Source: Burkholderia cepacia
GTDB lineage: Bacteria > Pseudomonadota > Gammaproteobacteria > Burkholderiales > Burkholderiaceae
Reading direction: 5' to 3'
DNA: 64,000 bases
Assembly: GCF_001718835.1 (NCBI RefSeq)
Contig: NZ_CP013443.1
Location: forward strand, 620,001-684,000
This document shows positions 54,262 through 63,557 of the stretch, one piece after another. The notes under the pieces were generated by a model. It was not told where the DNA came from. It did no database searches and was given only the letters and a program-made list of their open reading frames with translations. The translations under genes were made by a program, and so were the position numbers. How positions within the stretch are numbered: the stretch's first letter is position 1; every line of letters starts with the position of its first letter.

Positions 54262-55584
54262 GTGTCGAAATTCCTCAATTCGCTGTTTGGCCGGGTAGTC
54301 GTCGCACTAGTCCTGGGGATCGCGCTCGGCGCGTTCTTCCCGCATTTCGCCGAGTCGTTGCGACCGCTCGGCGACGGCTTCCTCAAGCTCATCAAGATGG
54401 TGATCGGGCCGATCGTGTTCTGCGTCGTGGTCAGCGGGATGGCGAACGCGGGCGACCTGAAGAAGGTCGGCCGGGTCGGCCTGAAGGCCGTCATCTACTT
54501 CGAGGTGATGACGACGCTCGCGCTCGGCATCGGCCTCGTGCTCGCGTGGCTCACGCGCCCGGGCGTCGGGATGAACATCGACCTGCGCTCGCTCGACGCG
54601 TCGTCGCTCGCGTCGTACGCGAAGAACGCCGAAAGCCTGAAGGACACGGCCGGCTACCTGATGAAGATCATCCCCGAGACCGCGATCGACGCGTTCGCGA
54701 AGGGCGACATCCTGCAGATCCTCGTGTTCGCGGTGCTGTTCGGTTCCGCGCTGTCGCTGCTCGGCGACAAGGCGCAACGCGTCAACGCGCTGATCGAGGA
54801 ACTGTCGCACGTGTTCTTCCGGATCATCGGCTTCATCATCAAGCTCGCGCCGCTCGGCGTGCTCGGCGCGATCGCGTTCACGACCGGCAAGTACGGCGTC
54901 GCGTCGCTCAAGCAGCTCGGCTACCTGGTCGCGGTGTTCTACCTGAGCTGCTTCGTGTTCGTCACGGTCGTGCTCGGCGTGGTGATGCGGCTCGCGGGCT
55001 TCTCGGTGTTCAAGCTGATCCGCTACCTGCGCGAGGAACTGTCGATCGTGCTCGGCACGGCGTCGTCGGACGCGGTGCTGCCGCAGGTGATGCGCAAGCT
55101 CGAATACATGGGCGTGAAGGATTCGACGGTCGGCCTCGTGATCCCGACCGGCTATTCGTTCAACCTCGACGGCTTCTCGATCTACCTGACGCTTGCCGTG
55201 CTGTTCATCGCGCAGGCCACCAACACGCCGCTGTCGACGCATGACCTGATCGTCGTGCTGCTGGTGTCGCTCGTCACGTCGAAGGGTGCGCACGGGATCC
55301 CGGGCTCGGCGATCGTGATCCTCGCGGCGACGCTGTCGGCGATCCCCGCGATTCCCGTGCTCGGCCTCGTGCTGATCCTGCCGGTCGACTGGTTCGTCGG
55401 CATCGCCCGCGCGCTGACCAACCTGATCGGCAACTGCGTCGCGACGGTCGTCGTCGCGGTGTGGGAGAACGACATCGACCGGGCCCGCGCGAAGCGCGTG
55501 CTGAACCGCGAGCTGCGCTACGTGCCGGCTGAAGAGGAAGACCGCGCGGCGCCGGTCGCCGGCGACCAGGCTCACGCGCTCTGA
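54262..55584 (+). CDS. dctA: C4-dicarboxylate transporter, DctA type
   Basis: 440-residue sodium/proton:dicarboxylate symporter with the glutamate-transporter fold: eight helices and two hairpin loops. IKMVIGPIVFCVVVSGMA, LSIVLGTASSDAVLPQVM (serine-rich hairpin), GYSFNLDGFSIYLTLAVLFIAQ (NMDG-like motif) and VTSKGAHGIPGSA are signatures. The GTG at 54262 has GGGAG 6 bases upstream and is preferred over a TTG at 54244. Here it heads the allantoin genes, so it may import a carboxylate such as allantoate, oxamate or a C4 acid; that is inference. Confidence 0.88.
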   Translation: MSKFLNSLFGRVVVALVLGIALGAFFPHFAESLRPLGDGFLKLIKMVIGPIVFCVVVSGMANAGDLKKVGRVGLKAVIYFEVMTTLALGIGLVLAWLTRPGVGMNIDLRSLDASSLASYAKNAESLKDTAGYLMKIIPETAIDAFAKGDILQILVFAVLFGSALSLLGDKAQRVNALIEELSHVFFRIIGFIIKLAPLGVLGAIAFTTGKYGVASLKQLGYLVAVFYLSCFVFVTVVLGVVMRLAGFSVFKLIRYLREELSIVLGTASSDAVLPQVMRKLEYMGVKDSTVGLVIPTGYSFNLDGFSIYLTLAVLFIAQATNTPLSTHDLIVVLLVSLVTSKGAHGIPGSAIVILAATLSAIPAIPVLGLVLILPVDWFVGIARALTNLIGNCVATVVVAVWENDIDRARAKRVLNRELRYVPAEEEDRAAPVAGDQAHAL

Positions 55585-55690
55585 GCGCAACCCCGCGCGG
55601 GCGGCCTTGCCCCGGGCTGCCCCGCACACTTGGCATTCATGTGGCCGGCGCCTCGACGCGCCGGCCCTTCATCGAACTTCAGGAGACGAC

Positions 55691-56698
55691 ATGGCAGCCC
55701 CCATCCTCGACCCGGATGCGCCGGCGTTTACGCGGCGTTACATGAACCTCGCCGACCCGCGCCTCGGGGCGCAAGCGCTCTTCGCCAGCGACGAATTCTT
55801 CGCGCCGAAGGAACGCATGCTGAATCCCGAGCCGGCCGTGTTCATCCCCGGCAAGTACGACGACCACGGCAAGTGGATGGACGGCTGGGAAACGCGCCGC
55901 AAGCGCACGACCGGCCACGACTTCTGCGTGGTGCGGCTCGCGCGGCCGGGCGTGATTCACGGCGTCGACCTCGACACGAGCCATTTCACCGGCAACTTCC
56001 CGCCGGCCGCGTCGATCGACGCATGCGTCGCCGAAGGCGACACGCCGTCCGACAACGCCGAATGGCGCACGATCGTCCCGGCGACGACGCTGCAGGGCAA
56101 TTCGCATCACTACGTGAGCGTCGACGATGCGCAACCTTATACGCACCTGCGCGTGAACCTGTACCCGGACGGCGGCCTCGCGCGGCTGCGCGTGTACGGC
56201 CAGCCGCAGCGCGACTGGCGCCGGGTGCCGGCCGGCGAGCTCGTCGATCTCGCGGCGATCGAGAACGGCGGCTACCTGGTGGCCGCGAACAACCAGCACT
56301 TCGGCCCGGCATCGCAGATGCTGATGCCGGGTCGCGGCGCGAACATGGGCGACGGCTGGGAAACGCGGCGCCGCCGCGAGCCGGGCAACGACTGGGCGAT
56401 CGTCGCGCTCGCGCGGCCGGGCATCATCCGGCGCGTCGAGGTCGACACCGCGTTCTTCAAGGGCAATTTCCCCGACCGCTGCTCGCTGCAGGCCGCATCG
56501 GTGGCGGGCGGCACCGACGATTCGCTCGTCACGCAGGCGATGTTCTGGGCCGAACTGCTCGGCGAGCAGAAGCTGTCGATGGACCACGTCCACACGTTCG
56601 ACCAGCTTGCGGCGCTCGGGCCCGTCACGCACGTGCGTTTCAACATCTTCCCGGACGGCGGCGTGTCGCGCCTGCGTCTGTGGGGCGAGCCGGCTTGA
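55691..56698 (+). CDS. alc: Allantoicase
   Basis: 335-residue enzyme hydrolysing allantoate to ureidoglycolate and urea. Two tandem beta-sandwich repeats are obvious: GKWMDGWETRRKRTTGHDFCVVRLARPG in the first half and GDGWETRRRREPGNDWAIVALARPG in the second, followed by matching DTSHFTGNFP/DTAFFKGNFP. The ATG at 55691 follows AGGAGA. allA follows after 14 bases. Confidence 0.96.
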   Translation: MAAPILDPDAPAFTRRYMNLADPRLGAQALFASDEFFAPKERMLNPEPAVFIPGKYDDHGKWMDGWETRRKRTTGHDFCVVRLARPGVIHGVDLDTSHFTGNFPPAASIDACVAEGDTPSDNAEWRTIVPATTLQGNSHHYVSVDDAQPYTHLRVNLYPDGGLARLRVYGQPQRDWRRVPAGELVDLAAIENGGYLVAANNQHFGPASQMLMPGRGANMGDGWETRRRREPGNDWAIVALARPGIIRRVEVDTAFFKGNFPDRCSLQAASVAGGTDDSLVTQAMFWAELLGEQKLSMDHVHTFDQLAALGPVTHVRFNIFPDGGVSRLRLWGEPA

Positions 56699-56712
56699 AG
56701 GAGGGCAACGGC

Positions 56713-57237
56713 ATGAGCGGATCCCGCATCCTGCGCGTCGAGCGCCTGACCCGCGAAGCGTTCGCGCCGTTCGGCGACGTGATCGCGCTCGAAGGCGCGC
56801 GGCATTTCCCGATCAACGGCGGCACGACCGAGCGCTTCCACGATCTCGCGACGATCGACGTGTGCGCGGACGGCGGCCGCCCGCTCGTCAGCGTGTTCCG
56901 CGCGCAGCCGCGCGCGCTGCCGGTCGCGCTCACGCTGATGGAGCGCCATCCGCACGGCAGCCAGGCGTTCATCCCGCTCGCGGCGGTATCGCGTTACGCG
57001 ATCGTCGTCGCGCCGGCCGGCGAGTTCCGGCCCGACGCGATGCGCGCGTTCCTCGCGGAAGGCTGGCAGGGCGTGAACTATGCGAAGGGCGTCTGGCACC
57101 ATCCGCTGCTCGCGCTCGATGCGGTCAGCGATTTCGTGATCGTCGATCGCGGCGGCCCGCAGCCGAACTGCGACGAAATCCCGCTCGACGGCGCCTGGCG
57201 GCTCGAACTCGCGCCGGCCTGCGCAAGCGCGGCCTGA
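56713..57237 (+). CDS. allA: Ureidoglycolate lyase
   Basis: 174-residue cupin-like enzyme splitting ureidoglycolate to glyoxylate and urea. VERLTREAFAPFGDVIAL, ERHPHGSQAFIPL and GVWHHPLLALD (catalytic and metal region) match the family. With alc it completes allantoate degradation to glyoxylate and two urea molecules. The start follows GGAGGG. Confidence 0.95.
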   Translation: MSGSRILRVERLTREAFAPFGDVIALEGARHFPINGGTTERFHDLATIDVCADGGRPLVSVFRAQPRALPVALTLMERHPHGSQAFIPLAAVSRYAIVVAPAGEFRPDAMRAFLAEGWQGVNYAKGVWHHPLLALDAVSDFVIVDRGGPQPNCDEIPLDGAWRLELAPACASAA

Positions 57238-57257
57238 CCGGCGCCGGAACGCGCCCC

Positions 57258-57299
57258 AAAAGACGACGGCCCGCCCGGCGCAATGCCGGGCGGGCCGTC
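57258..57299 (-). terminator. Intrinsic terminator of fur
   Basis: A perfect 15-bp stem (57265-57279 with 57285-57299, 5-base loop) begins 22 bases after the fur stop. On the minus strand it is followed shortly by TTTT (57261-57258). It also blocks read-through from allA. Confidence 0.75.
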
Positions 57300-57320
57300 T
57301 CGCATGCGCGTGCGCGCGGA

Positions 57321-57749
57321 TCAGTGCTTGCGGTGCGGGCAGTTCTCGGTCGTGCACGAACCGTACATCGCGAGCGAGTGCTCCTGGAGCCGGAAGCCGC
57401 GCTCCTTCGCGATCGCCTGCTGGCGGCCTTCGATCTCCGCGTCGAAGAATTCCTCGACCCGGCCGCAATCGAGGCACACGAGGTGGTCGTGGTGCGAGCC
57501 TTCGTTCAGTTCGAACACGGCCTTGCCGGATTCGAAGTTGCTGCGCGACAGCAGGCCGGCCTGCTCGAACTGCGTCAGCACGCGGTAGACGGTGGCGAGC
57601 CCGATGTCGAGCTGCTCGTTGAGCAGGTTCCGGTAGACGTCTTCCGCCGTCAGATGGCGCACCGGGCTTTGCTGGAAGATCTCGAGAATCTTGAGGCGCG
57701 GTAGGGTGGCCTTTAGCCCGATATTCTTGAGATCCGTCGGATTGGTCAT
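57321..57749 (-). CDS. fur: Ferric uptake regulator
   Basis: 142-residue iron-responsive repressor. The winged helix N-terminus (LKATLPRLKILEIFQ, LATVYRVLTQFEQAGLL) is followed by the dimer domain with HHDHLVCLDCGRVEEF (HHDH at 86-90, C92, C95) and a second Cys pair C132/C137 near the end (SCTTENCPHRKH). Divergent from bamE, a classic fur-omlA arrangement. Confidence 0.97.
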   Translation of the reverse strand: MTNPTDLKNIGLKATLPRLKILEIFQQSPVRHLTAEDVYRNLLNEQLDIGLATVYRVLTQFEQAGLLSRSNFESGKAVFELNEGSHHDHLVCLDCGRVEEFFDAEIEGRQQAIAKERGFRLQEHSLAMYGSCTTENCPHRKH

Positions 57750-57891
57750 GGCTAGGCATCCCTAGAGTACAATGCAGGGCTTCAATGTTACCGGCTTTTC
57801 GCCGTTCCAGAAACACGCGCGGCCTGCGACGCGGGCCTGCACGGTGAGGGAAATGATTCCAGAATCTCTTTCGCACTTTCAGAGGAGCCGC

Positions 57892-58689
57892 ATGCGGAGT
57901 GTCATCATCGCTGCCGCCGCCGTTGCCGCGCTGGCTGGTTGTTCGTCGTACGACAGCGTGACGCAGCGCATCGCGCAGAGCATCACCCCCTACCGGATCA
58001 CCGTCGTGCAAGGCAACTTCGTGTCGCAGGAGAAAGCCTCGCAGCTGCAGGTCGGCATGTCGCGCGAGCAGGTACGCGCGCTGCTCGGCACCCCGCTGCT
58101 GGCGGACATGTTCCACGCCGACCGCTGGGATTACCTCTTCTACTTCAAGCGCGGCTCGACGGCGGTCGTCCAGCAGCGCGATCTCGTCGTGACGTTCTCG
58201 GGCGATCGCGTCGCGGGCTGGACGGGGGCGGACAACCTGCCTTCCGAACTCGACCTGCTGGCCGACATCGACGGCGACCGTGGCGGCAAGAAGGCGAAGC
58301 AGGCGGCTGCGACCGCCGCTGCCGCGAGCGGCGCGAGCGCGGGGCAGACGGCTGCCGCACCGGTGGCGGTCGTGGTGCCGGAAGCGGCGAGCGCCGGCGC
58401 CGTCGCCGACCAGGATGCGAACGCGCAGGCCGCCCGCGCGGCGAACCGCGCGACCAACCAGGTGTCCGGGCAGGGCGGGTCCTCGCGGCGGTTCACGCCG
58501 TCCACGCAGGCTGCCGGCGGTGCGCCGGTGCCGGGCGGCCAGCCGCCGGGCGCGGTTCCGGCGATCCAGCCGCAGTTCCAGTTCCATCGTCCGCCGCCGC
58601 CGAACGCGTCGAACGAGGCGTCGCCGCCGGTCGGCCCGCAAGGCTCCGACACGCTGCAGAACCAGCCGCTCACCGCGCCGGCGCAGTAA
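57892..58689 (+). CDS. bamE: Outer-membrane assembly lipoprotein BamE (OmlA) with long C-terminal tail
   Basis: 265 residues, more than twice the usual BamE. The signal peptide MRSVIIAAAAVAALAGCSSY gives a lipidated Cys near residue 17. The BamE domain covers about 30-115 (ITVVQGNFVSQEKASQLQVGMSREQV, LLGTPLLADMFHADRWDYLFYFKRG). After GWTGADNLPSE the protein runs into 140 residues rich in Ala, Gln, Pro and Gly with no fold I recognise. The ATG at 57892 follows AGAGGAG. BamE helps the Bam complex insert outer-membrane proteins. Confidence 0.9.
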   Translation: MRSVIIAAAAVAALAGCSSYDSVTQRIAQSITPYRITVVQGNFVSQEKASQLQVGMSREQVRALLGTPLLADMFHADRWDYLFYFKRGSTAVVQQRDLVVTFSGDRVAGWTGADNLPSELDLLADIDGDRGGKKAKQAAATAAAASGASAGQTAAAPVAVVVPEAASAGAVADQDANAQAARAANRATNQVSGQGGSSRRFTPSTQAAGGAPVPGGQPPGAVPAIQPQFQFHRPPPPNASNEASPPVGPQGSDTLQNQPLTAPAQ

Positions 58690-58751
58690 GCCCGGGCGCG
58701 GAAACAGGGCGGCATGCGCCGCCCGCCTTTAGACCTGTCGTGTAGAAAGCC

Positions 58752-59549
58752 ATGAAGATTGCGATTGCCGGCGCATCGGGCCGTATGGGCCGGATGCTGA
58801 TCGAAGCCGTTCTCAACGATTCCGACGCGCAGCTCGTCGGCGCGCTCGATCGCGCCGATTCGCCGTTCCTCGGCCAGGACGCCGGCGCGTTCCTCGGCAA
58901 GGAAACCGGGGTCAGGCTGACCGCCGATCTCGACGCCGTGTTCACGCAGGCCGACTACCTGATCGACTTCACGCGTCCGGAAGGCACGATGGCCCATATC
59001 GAGGCCGCGCTGCGCCACGACGTGAAGCTCGTGATCGGCACGACCGGCTTCACCGCCGAGCAGAAGGCCGAACTGCAGGCCGCGGCGGGCAAGATCGGCA
59101 TCGTGTTCGCGGCGAACATGAGCGTCGGCGTGAACGTCACGCTGAAGCTGCTCGAATTCGCGGCGAAGCATTTCTCGCACGGCTACGACATCGAGATCAT
59201 CGAGGCGCATCACCGCCACAAGGTCGATGCGCCGTCGGGCACCGCGCTGATGATGGGCGAGGCGGTCGCCGGCGCGCTCGGGCGCTCGCTCGACGATTGC
59301 GCGGTGTACGGCCGCCACGGCGTGACGGGCGAACGCGATCCGTCGTCGATCGGCTTCGCGGCGGTGCGCGGCGGCGACATCGTCGGCGATCACACCGTGC
59401 TGTTCGCCGGGATCGGCGAGCGCATCGAGATCACGCACAAGTCGTCGAGCCGCGTGTCGTATGCGCAGGGCGCGTTGCGCGCGGTCCGCTTCCTGTCGGC
59501 GCGCGGCGCCGGCCTGTTCGACATGCAGGACGTGCTCGGCCTGCGCTGA
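58752..59549 (+). CDS. dapB: 4-hydroxy-tetrahydrodipicolinate reductase
   Basis: 265-residue NAD(P)H enzyme of lysine and meso-DAP synthesis. GASGRMGRM is the cofactor loop, and EIIEAHHRHKVDAPSGTAL carries the catalytic His and Lys. GFTAEQKAEL and FAANMSVGVN also match DapB. It follows bamE by 62 bases and precedes exbB by 23. Confidence 0.97.
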   Translation: MKIAIAGASGRMGRMLIEAVLNDSDAQLVGALDRADSPFLGQDAGAFLGKETGVRLTADLDAVFTQADYLIDFTRPEGTMAHIEAALRHDVKLVIGTTGFTAEQKAELQAAAGKIGIVFAANMSVGVNVTLKLLEFAAKHFSHGYDIEIIEAHHRHKVDAPSGTALMMGEAVAGALGRSLDDCAVYGRHGVTGERDPSSIGFAAVRGGDIVGDHTVLFAGIGERIEITHKSSSRVSYAQGALRAVRFLSARGAGLFDMQDVLGLR

Positions 59550-59572
59550 CCCCACGGCACGGGGAAACTCCG

Positions 59573-60241
59573 ATGGCGATACCCACCGGCGTTGTCCACT
59601 ACCTCGAAAGCGGCGATGCGATCACGCATGCCGTCGCTTATGTGCTGCTGGCGATGTCCGTCGCCAGCTGGTGCTTCCTCCTCATGAAAGCCTGGCTGCT
59701 GGTCCGCGCGAAGCGGCAGGGGCCGCGCGCGCTCGCCGCGTTCTGGCGCGCGCCGTCGCTCGACGCGGGCATCGCCGCGCTCGCCGGCGCCGATCGCGAG
59801 CGCGTGTTCGTGCCGCTCGCCGAAGCCGCGCGCGATGCGGCCGACGACCACGACCCGGCCGCGCTGGCCGCGCGCGTCGAGCGCAGCGAACGCGTGCTGC
59901 GTGCGTTGCGGCACGCGATGCTGCGCTCGCAGCGGCGCCTCGAATTCGGCCAGGTGCTGCTCGCGTCGATCGGCAGCACCGCGCCGTTCGTCGGGCTGCT
60001 CGGCACCGTGTGGGGCATCTACCACGCGCTCGGCAGCATCGCCGCGAGCGGGCAGGCGCAGATCGAGAACGTCGCGGGGCCGGTCGGCGAGGCGCTGATC
60101 ATGACCGCGTTCGGGCTCGTGGTCGCGATTCCCGCGGTACTGGCCTACAACATCCTCGGGCGGCTCGTGCGGCAGCTCGCCGAGGAACTCGACGGTTTCG
60201 CGCGCGACCTGCACGTGTTCGTGTGCGCGCAGGAAGCCTGA
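59573..60241 (+). CDS. exbB: ExbB/TolQ/MotA-type proton channel protein
   Basis: 222 residues with three membrane helices (about 20-38, 125-145, 160-185) and a cytoplasmic loop between the first two. STAPFVGLLGTVWGIYHAL is the conserved TM2 motif, and EALIMTAFGLVVAIPAVLAYN is TM3. It partners ExbD to energise TonB or Tol systems. No tonB is present here, so ExbB versus TolQ is by resemblance. Confidence 0.87.
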   Translation: MAIPTGVVHYLESGDAITHAVAYVLLAMSVASWCFLLMKAWLLVRAKRQGPRALAAFWRAPSLDAGIAALAGADRERVFVPLAEAARDAADDHDPAALAARVERSERVLRALRHAMLRSQRRLEFGQVLLASIGSTAPFVGLLGTVWGIYHALGSIAASGQAQIENVAGPVGEALIMTAFGLVVAIPAVLAYNILGRLVRQLAEELDGFARDLHVFVCAQEA

Positions 60242-60265
60242 CGCGCCCATTCCGGAGGAGCGACC

Positions 60266-60727
60266 ATGGCATTCGGCGGACTCGAGCACCACAAGACGTC
60301 CGCGCCGATGGCGGAGATCAACATGACGCCGCTGATCGACGTGATGCTGGTGCTGCTCGTCATTTTCATCATCACCGCGCCGTTGATGACGCACGCGATC
60401 CGGCTCGACCTGCCGAAGGTCGCGGCCAGCGTCGCGCGCGACACGCCGCAATCCGTCACCTTGTCGATCGACGACGCGGGCAAGCTGTACTGGGACGACG
60501 CGCCGGTGGCGCTCGACGCGCTGCCCGCACGCTTCCGGGCCGCCGCCGCGGGCGGTGCGCCGCCCGAGCTGCGGCTGCGAGCGTCGCGCGCGACCCGCTA
60601 CGACGTGATTGCGCAGGTGATGGGCGCCGCGCAGGCCGCCGGCCTCACGCGGATCGGCTTCGTGACCGACGTGCCGACGCCGCAGCGAGGTTCCGCCGCG
60701 CTGCCTGCCGCGCCGGCGAACCGCTGA
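60266..60727 (+). CDS. exbD: ExbD/TolR-type biopolymer transport protein
   Basis: 153 residues with one N-terminal membrane helix (about 22-43) containing the proton-carrying Asp in MTPLIDVMLVLLVIFII. A periplasmic domain follows (VTLSIDDAGKLYWDD, RYDVIAQVMGAAQAAGLTRIGFVT). The ATG follows GGAGGAG. Pairs with the preceding ExbB. Confidence 0.88.
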   Translation: MAFGGLEHHKTSAPMAEINMTPLIDVMLVLLVIFIITAPLMTHAIRLDLPKVAASVARDTPQSVTLSIDDAGKLYWDDAPVALDALPARFRAAAAGGAPPELRLRASRATRYDVIAQVMGAAQAAGLTRIGFVTDVPTPQRGSAALPAAPANR

Positions 60728-60805
60728 GCGGGCCGGGGCCCGCCGCGCCGCCGGCGCGAACGGGCCGCGACCCGCGAGACCGGCCGTGCGGGCCGGCGCG
60801 GACGG

Positions 60806-60811
60806 TATAAT
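60806..60811 (+). promoter_or_regulatory. -10 element upstream of leuS
   Basis: A perfect TATAAT stands alone in G+C-rich DNA about 115 bases before leuS. The -35 is not recognisable. Confidence 0.4.
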
Positions 60812-60925
60812 TGCCGTTTTTCCCCGGTTGGCAGAAATGCCCCAGGCAATCCGGGCAAGCACGATTTTCGATCCACTCCTGCGCGCGCGCCGTCGCGCCG
60901 CTTAAAGCCTAGTCCGAACCACACC

Positions 60926-63520
60926 ATGCACGAGAGATACGTACCCGCCGACGTCGAAGCCGCCGCCCAGGGCGACTGGCGCGCAGCCGATGCCTACAAG
61001 ACGCAGGAAGATTCGCAGAAGCCGAAGTTCTACTGCGTGTCGATGCTGCCGTACCCGTCCGGCAAGCTGCACATGGGTCACGTGCGCAACTACACGATCA
61101 ACGACGTGATGTACCGCTATCTGCGGATGAACGGCTACAACACGCTGATGCCGATGGGCTGGGATGCGTTCGGGATGCCGGCCGAGAACGCCGCGATGGC
61201 GAACGGCGTGCCGCCCGCGAAGTGGACCTACGACAACATCGACTACATGAAGGGCCAGATGCAGTCGATGGGCCTCGCGATCGACTGGTCGCGCGAGATC
61301 GCGACGTGCAAGCCGGACTACTACAAGTGGAACCAGTGGCTGTTCCTGAAGATGCTCGAGAAGGGCATCGCGTACAAGAAGACGGGCACCGTGAACTGGG
61401 ACCCGGTCGACCAGACCGTGCTCGCGAACGAGCAGGTGATCGACGGCCGCGGCTGGCGCTCGGGCGCGCTCGTCGAGAAGCGCGAGATCCCGATGTACTA
61501 CCTGCGCATCACGCAGTACGCGGATGAGCTGCTGAACGACCTCGACGGCCTCGGCTGGCCCGAGCGCGTGAAGATCATGCAGCAGAACTGGATCGGCAAG
61601 AGCTTCGGCGTGAACTTCGGCTTCCCGTACGAACTCGACGGCGAGAAGAAGCTGCTGCGCGTGTTCACCACGCGCGCCGATACCATCATGGGCGTCACGT
61701 TCTGCGCGATCGCGGCCGAGCACCCGCTCGCCACGCGTCTGGCGCAGGACAAGCCGGAACTGCTCGCGTTCATCGACGAATGCAAGCGCGGCGGCGTCGC
61801 CGAGGCCGACGTCGCGACGATGGAGAAGAAGGGCGTCGCGACGGGCTTCTCGGTCACGCACCCGCTGACCGGCGAGCCGGTCGAGGTGTGGATCGGCAAC
61901 TACGTGCTGATGAGCTATGGCGAAGGCGCGGTGATGGGCGTGCCGGGCCACGACGAGCGCGATTTCGCGTTTGCGAAGAAGTACGGCCTGCCGATCAGGC
62001 AGGTGATCTCGGCCGAAGGCCAGACGTACTCGCTCGACGCATGGCAGGAGTGGTACGGCGACAAGGAAACCGCGGTCTGCGTGAACAGCGGCAAGTACGA
62101 CGGCCTGCGCTACACGGAAGCCGTCGACGCGGTCGCGGCCGACCTGAACGCCGGCGGCTTCGGCGACAAGCAGGTCACGTGGCGCCTGCGCGACTGGGGC
62201 GTATCGCGCCAGCGCTACTGGGGCACGCCGATCCCGATCATCCACTGCCCGTCGTGCGGCGACGTGCCGGTGCCCGAGCAGGATCTGCCCGTCGTGCTGC
62301 CGGAAGACCTCGTGCCGGACGGCTCGGGCAACCCGCTCGCGAAGTCGGAAGCGTTCCTGAACTGTTCGTGCCCGAAGTGCGGCGCGGCCGCGAAGCGCGA
62401 AACCGACACGATGGACACCTTCGTCGATTCGTCGTGGTACTTCTCGCGCTACACGGCGCCGGACGCCGAGACCATGGTCGACGCGCGCACCGACTACTGG
62501 ATGCCGATGGATCAATACATCGGCGGCATCGAGCACGCGATCCTGCACCTGCTGTATTCGCGCTTCTGGACCAAGGTGATGCGCGACCTCGGCCTCGTGA
62601 AGTTCGGCGAGCCGGCGAAGAACCTGCTCACGCAGGGGATGGTGCTGAACGAGACGTTCTACCGTGAAGACGCTTCCGGCAAGAAGACCTGGTACAACCC
62701 GGCCGACGTGACGGTCACGCACGACGACAAGGGCCGCCCGGTCGGCGCGACGCTGAACACGGACGGCCAGCCGGTCGTGCTCGGCGGCATCGAGAAAATG
62801 TCGAAGTCGAAGAACAACGGCGTCGATCCGCAGGTGCTGATCGACCAGTACGGCGCCGATACCGCGCGCCTGTTCACGATGTTCGCCGCGCCGCCCGAGC
62901 AGCAGCTCGAGTGGTCGGGTGCGGGCGTCGAGGGCGCGAGCCGCTTCCTGCGCCGCGTGTGGAGCTTCGGTGCGACGAACCGCGAAGCGCTCGCCGCGCG
63001 CGCGGGCTTCGACGCGGCCGCGCTCGGCGAAGCCGACAAGGCGCTGCGCCGCGAGATCTACAGCGTGCTGAAGCAGGCCGATTTCGATTACCAGCGCCTG
63101 CAGTACAACACGGTCGTGTCGGCCGCGATGAAGATGCTGAACGCGATCGACGGCGCGAAGGGCGCGACGCCCGGCGTGCTGCGCGAAACGTACGGCGTGC
63201 TGCTGCGGGTGCTGTACCCGGTCGTGCCGCACGTCACGTTCGAGCTGTGGAAGGCGCTCGGCTATGCGGACGAATTCGGCCCGCTGCTCGACGCGCCGTG
63301 GCCGAAGGTCGACGAGGCCGCGCTCGAGCAGGCCGAGATCGAACTCGTGCTGCAGGTGAACGGCAAGGTGCGCGGCGCGCTGAAGGTCGCGAAGGACGCG
63401 AGCCGCGAGGCGATCGAAGCGGCGGCGGTGGCGGACGAAGCGTTCGCGAAGTTCAGCGACGGCAAGCCGGCGAAGAAGATCGTCGTCGTGCCGGGCCGCC
63501 TCGTGAACATCGTCGTCTGA
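60926..63520 (+). CDS. leuS: Leucyl-tRNA synthetase
   Basis: 864-residue class I aminoacyl-tRNA synthetase. YPSGKLHMGHVRNYTI contains the HIGH-type motif (HMGH) near residue 50, and KMSKSKNNGVDP the KMSKS motif near residue 625. The inserted editing domain (about 225-420) includes TRADTIMGVTF. The WYFSRYTAP and anticodon-binding parts follow. The ATG at 60926 is preceded by a perfect TATAAT about 115 bases upstream. Confidence 0.98.
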   Translation: MHERYVPADVEAAAQGDWRAADAYKTQEDSQKPKFYCVSMLPYPSGKLHMGHVRNYTINDVMYRYLRMNGYNTLMPMGWDAFGMPAENAAMANGVPPAKWTYDNIDYMKGQMQSMGLAIDWSREIATCKPDYYKWNQWLFLKMLEKGIAYKKTGTVNWDPVDQTVLANEQVIDGRGWRSGALVEKREIPMYYLRITQYADELLNDLDGLGWPERVKIMQQNWIGKSFGVNFGFPYELDGEKKLLRVFTTRADTIMGVTFCAIAAEHPLATRLAQDKPELLAFIDECKRGGVAEADVATMEKKGVATGFSVTHPLTGEPVEVWIGNYVLMSYGEGAVMGVPGHDERDFAFAKKYGLPIRQVISAEGQTYSLDAWQEWYGDKETAVCVNSGKYDGLRYTEAVDAVAADLNAGGFGDKQVTWRLRDWGVSRQRYWGTPIPIIHCPSCGDVPVPEQDLPVVLPEDLVPDGSGNPLAKSEAFLNCSCPKCGAAAKRETDTMDTFVDSSWYFSRYTAPDAETMVDARTDYWMPMDQYIGGIEHAILHLLYSRFWTKVMRDLGLVKFGEPAKNLLTQGMVLNETFYREDASGKKTWYNPADVTVTHDDKGRPVGATLNTDGQPVVLGGIEKMSKSKNNGVDPQVLIDQYGADTARLFTMFAAPPEQQLEWSGAGVEGASRFLRRVWSFGATNREALAARAGFDAAALGEADKALRREIYSVLKQADFDYQRLQYNTVVSAAMKMLNAIDGAKGATPGVLRETYGVLLRVLYPVVPHVTFELWKALGYADEFGPLLDAPWPKVDEAALEQAEIELVLQVNGKVRGALKVAKDASREAIEAAAVADEAFAKFSDGKPAKKIVVVPGRLVNIVV

Positions 63521-63557
63521 CGGCCCCGGCCGCCGGACGTACCCAGAAGGAGCGAAG

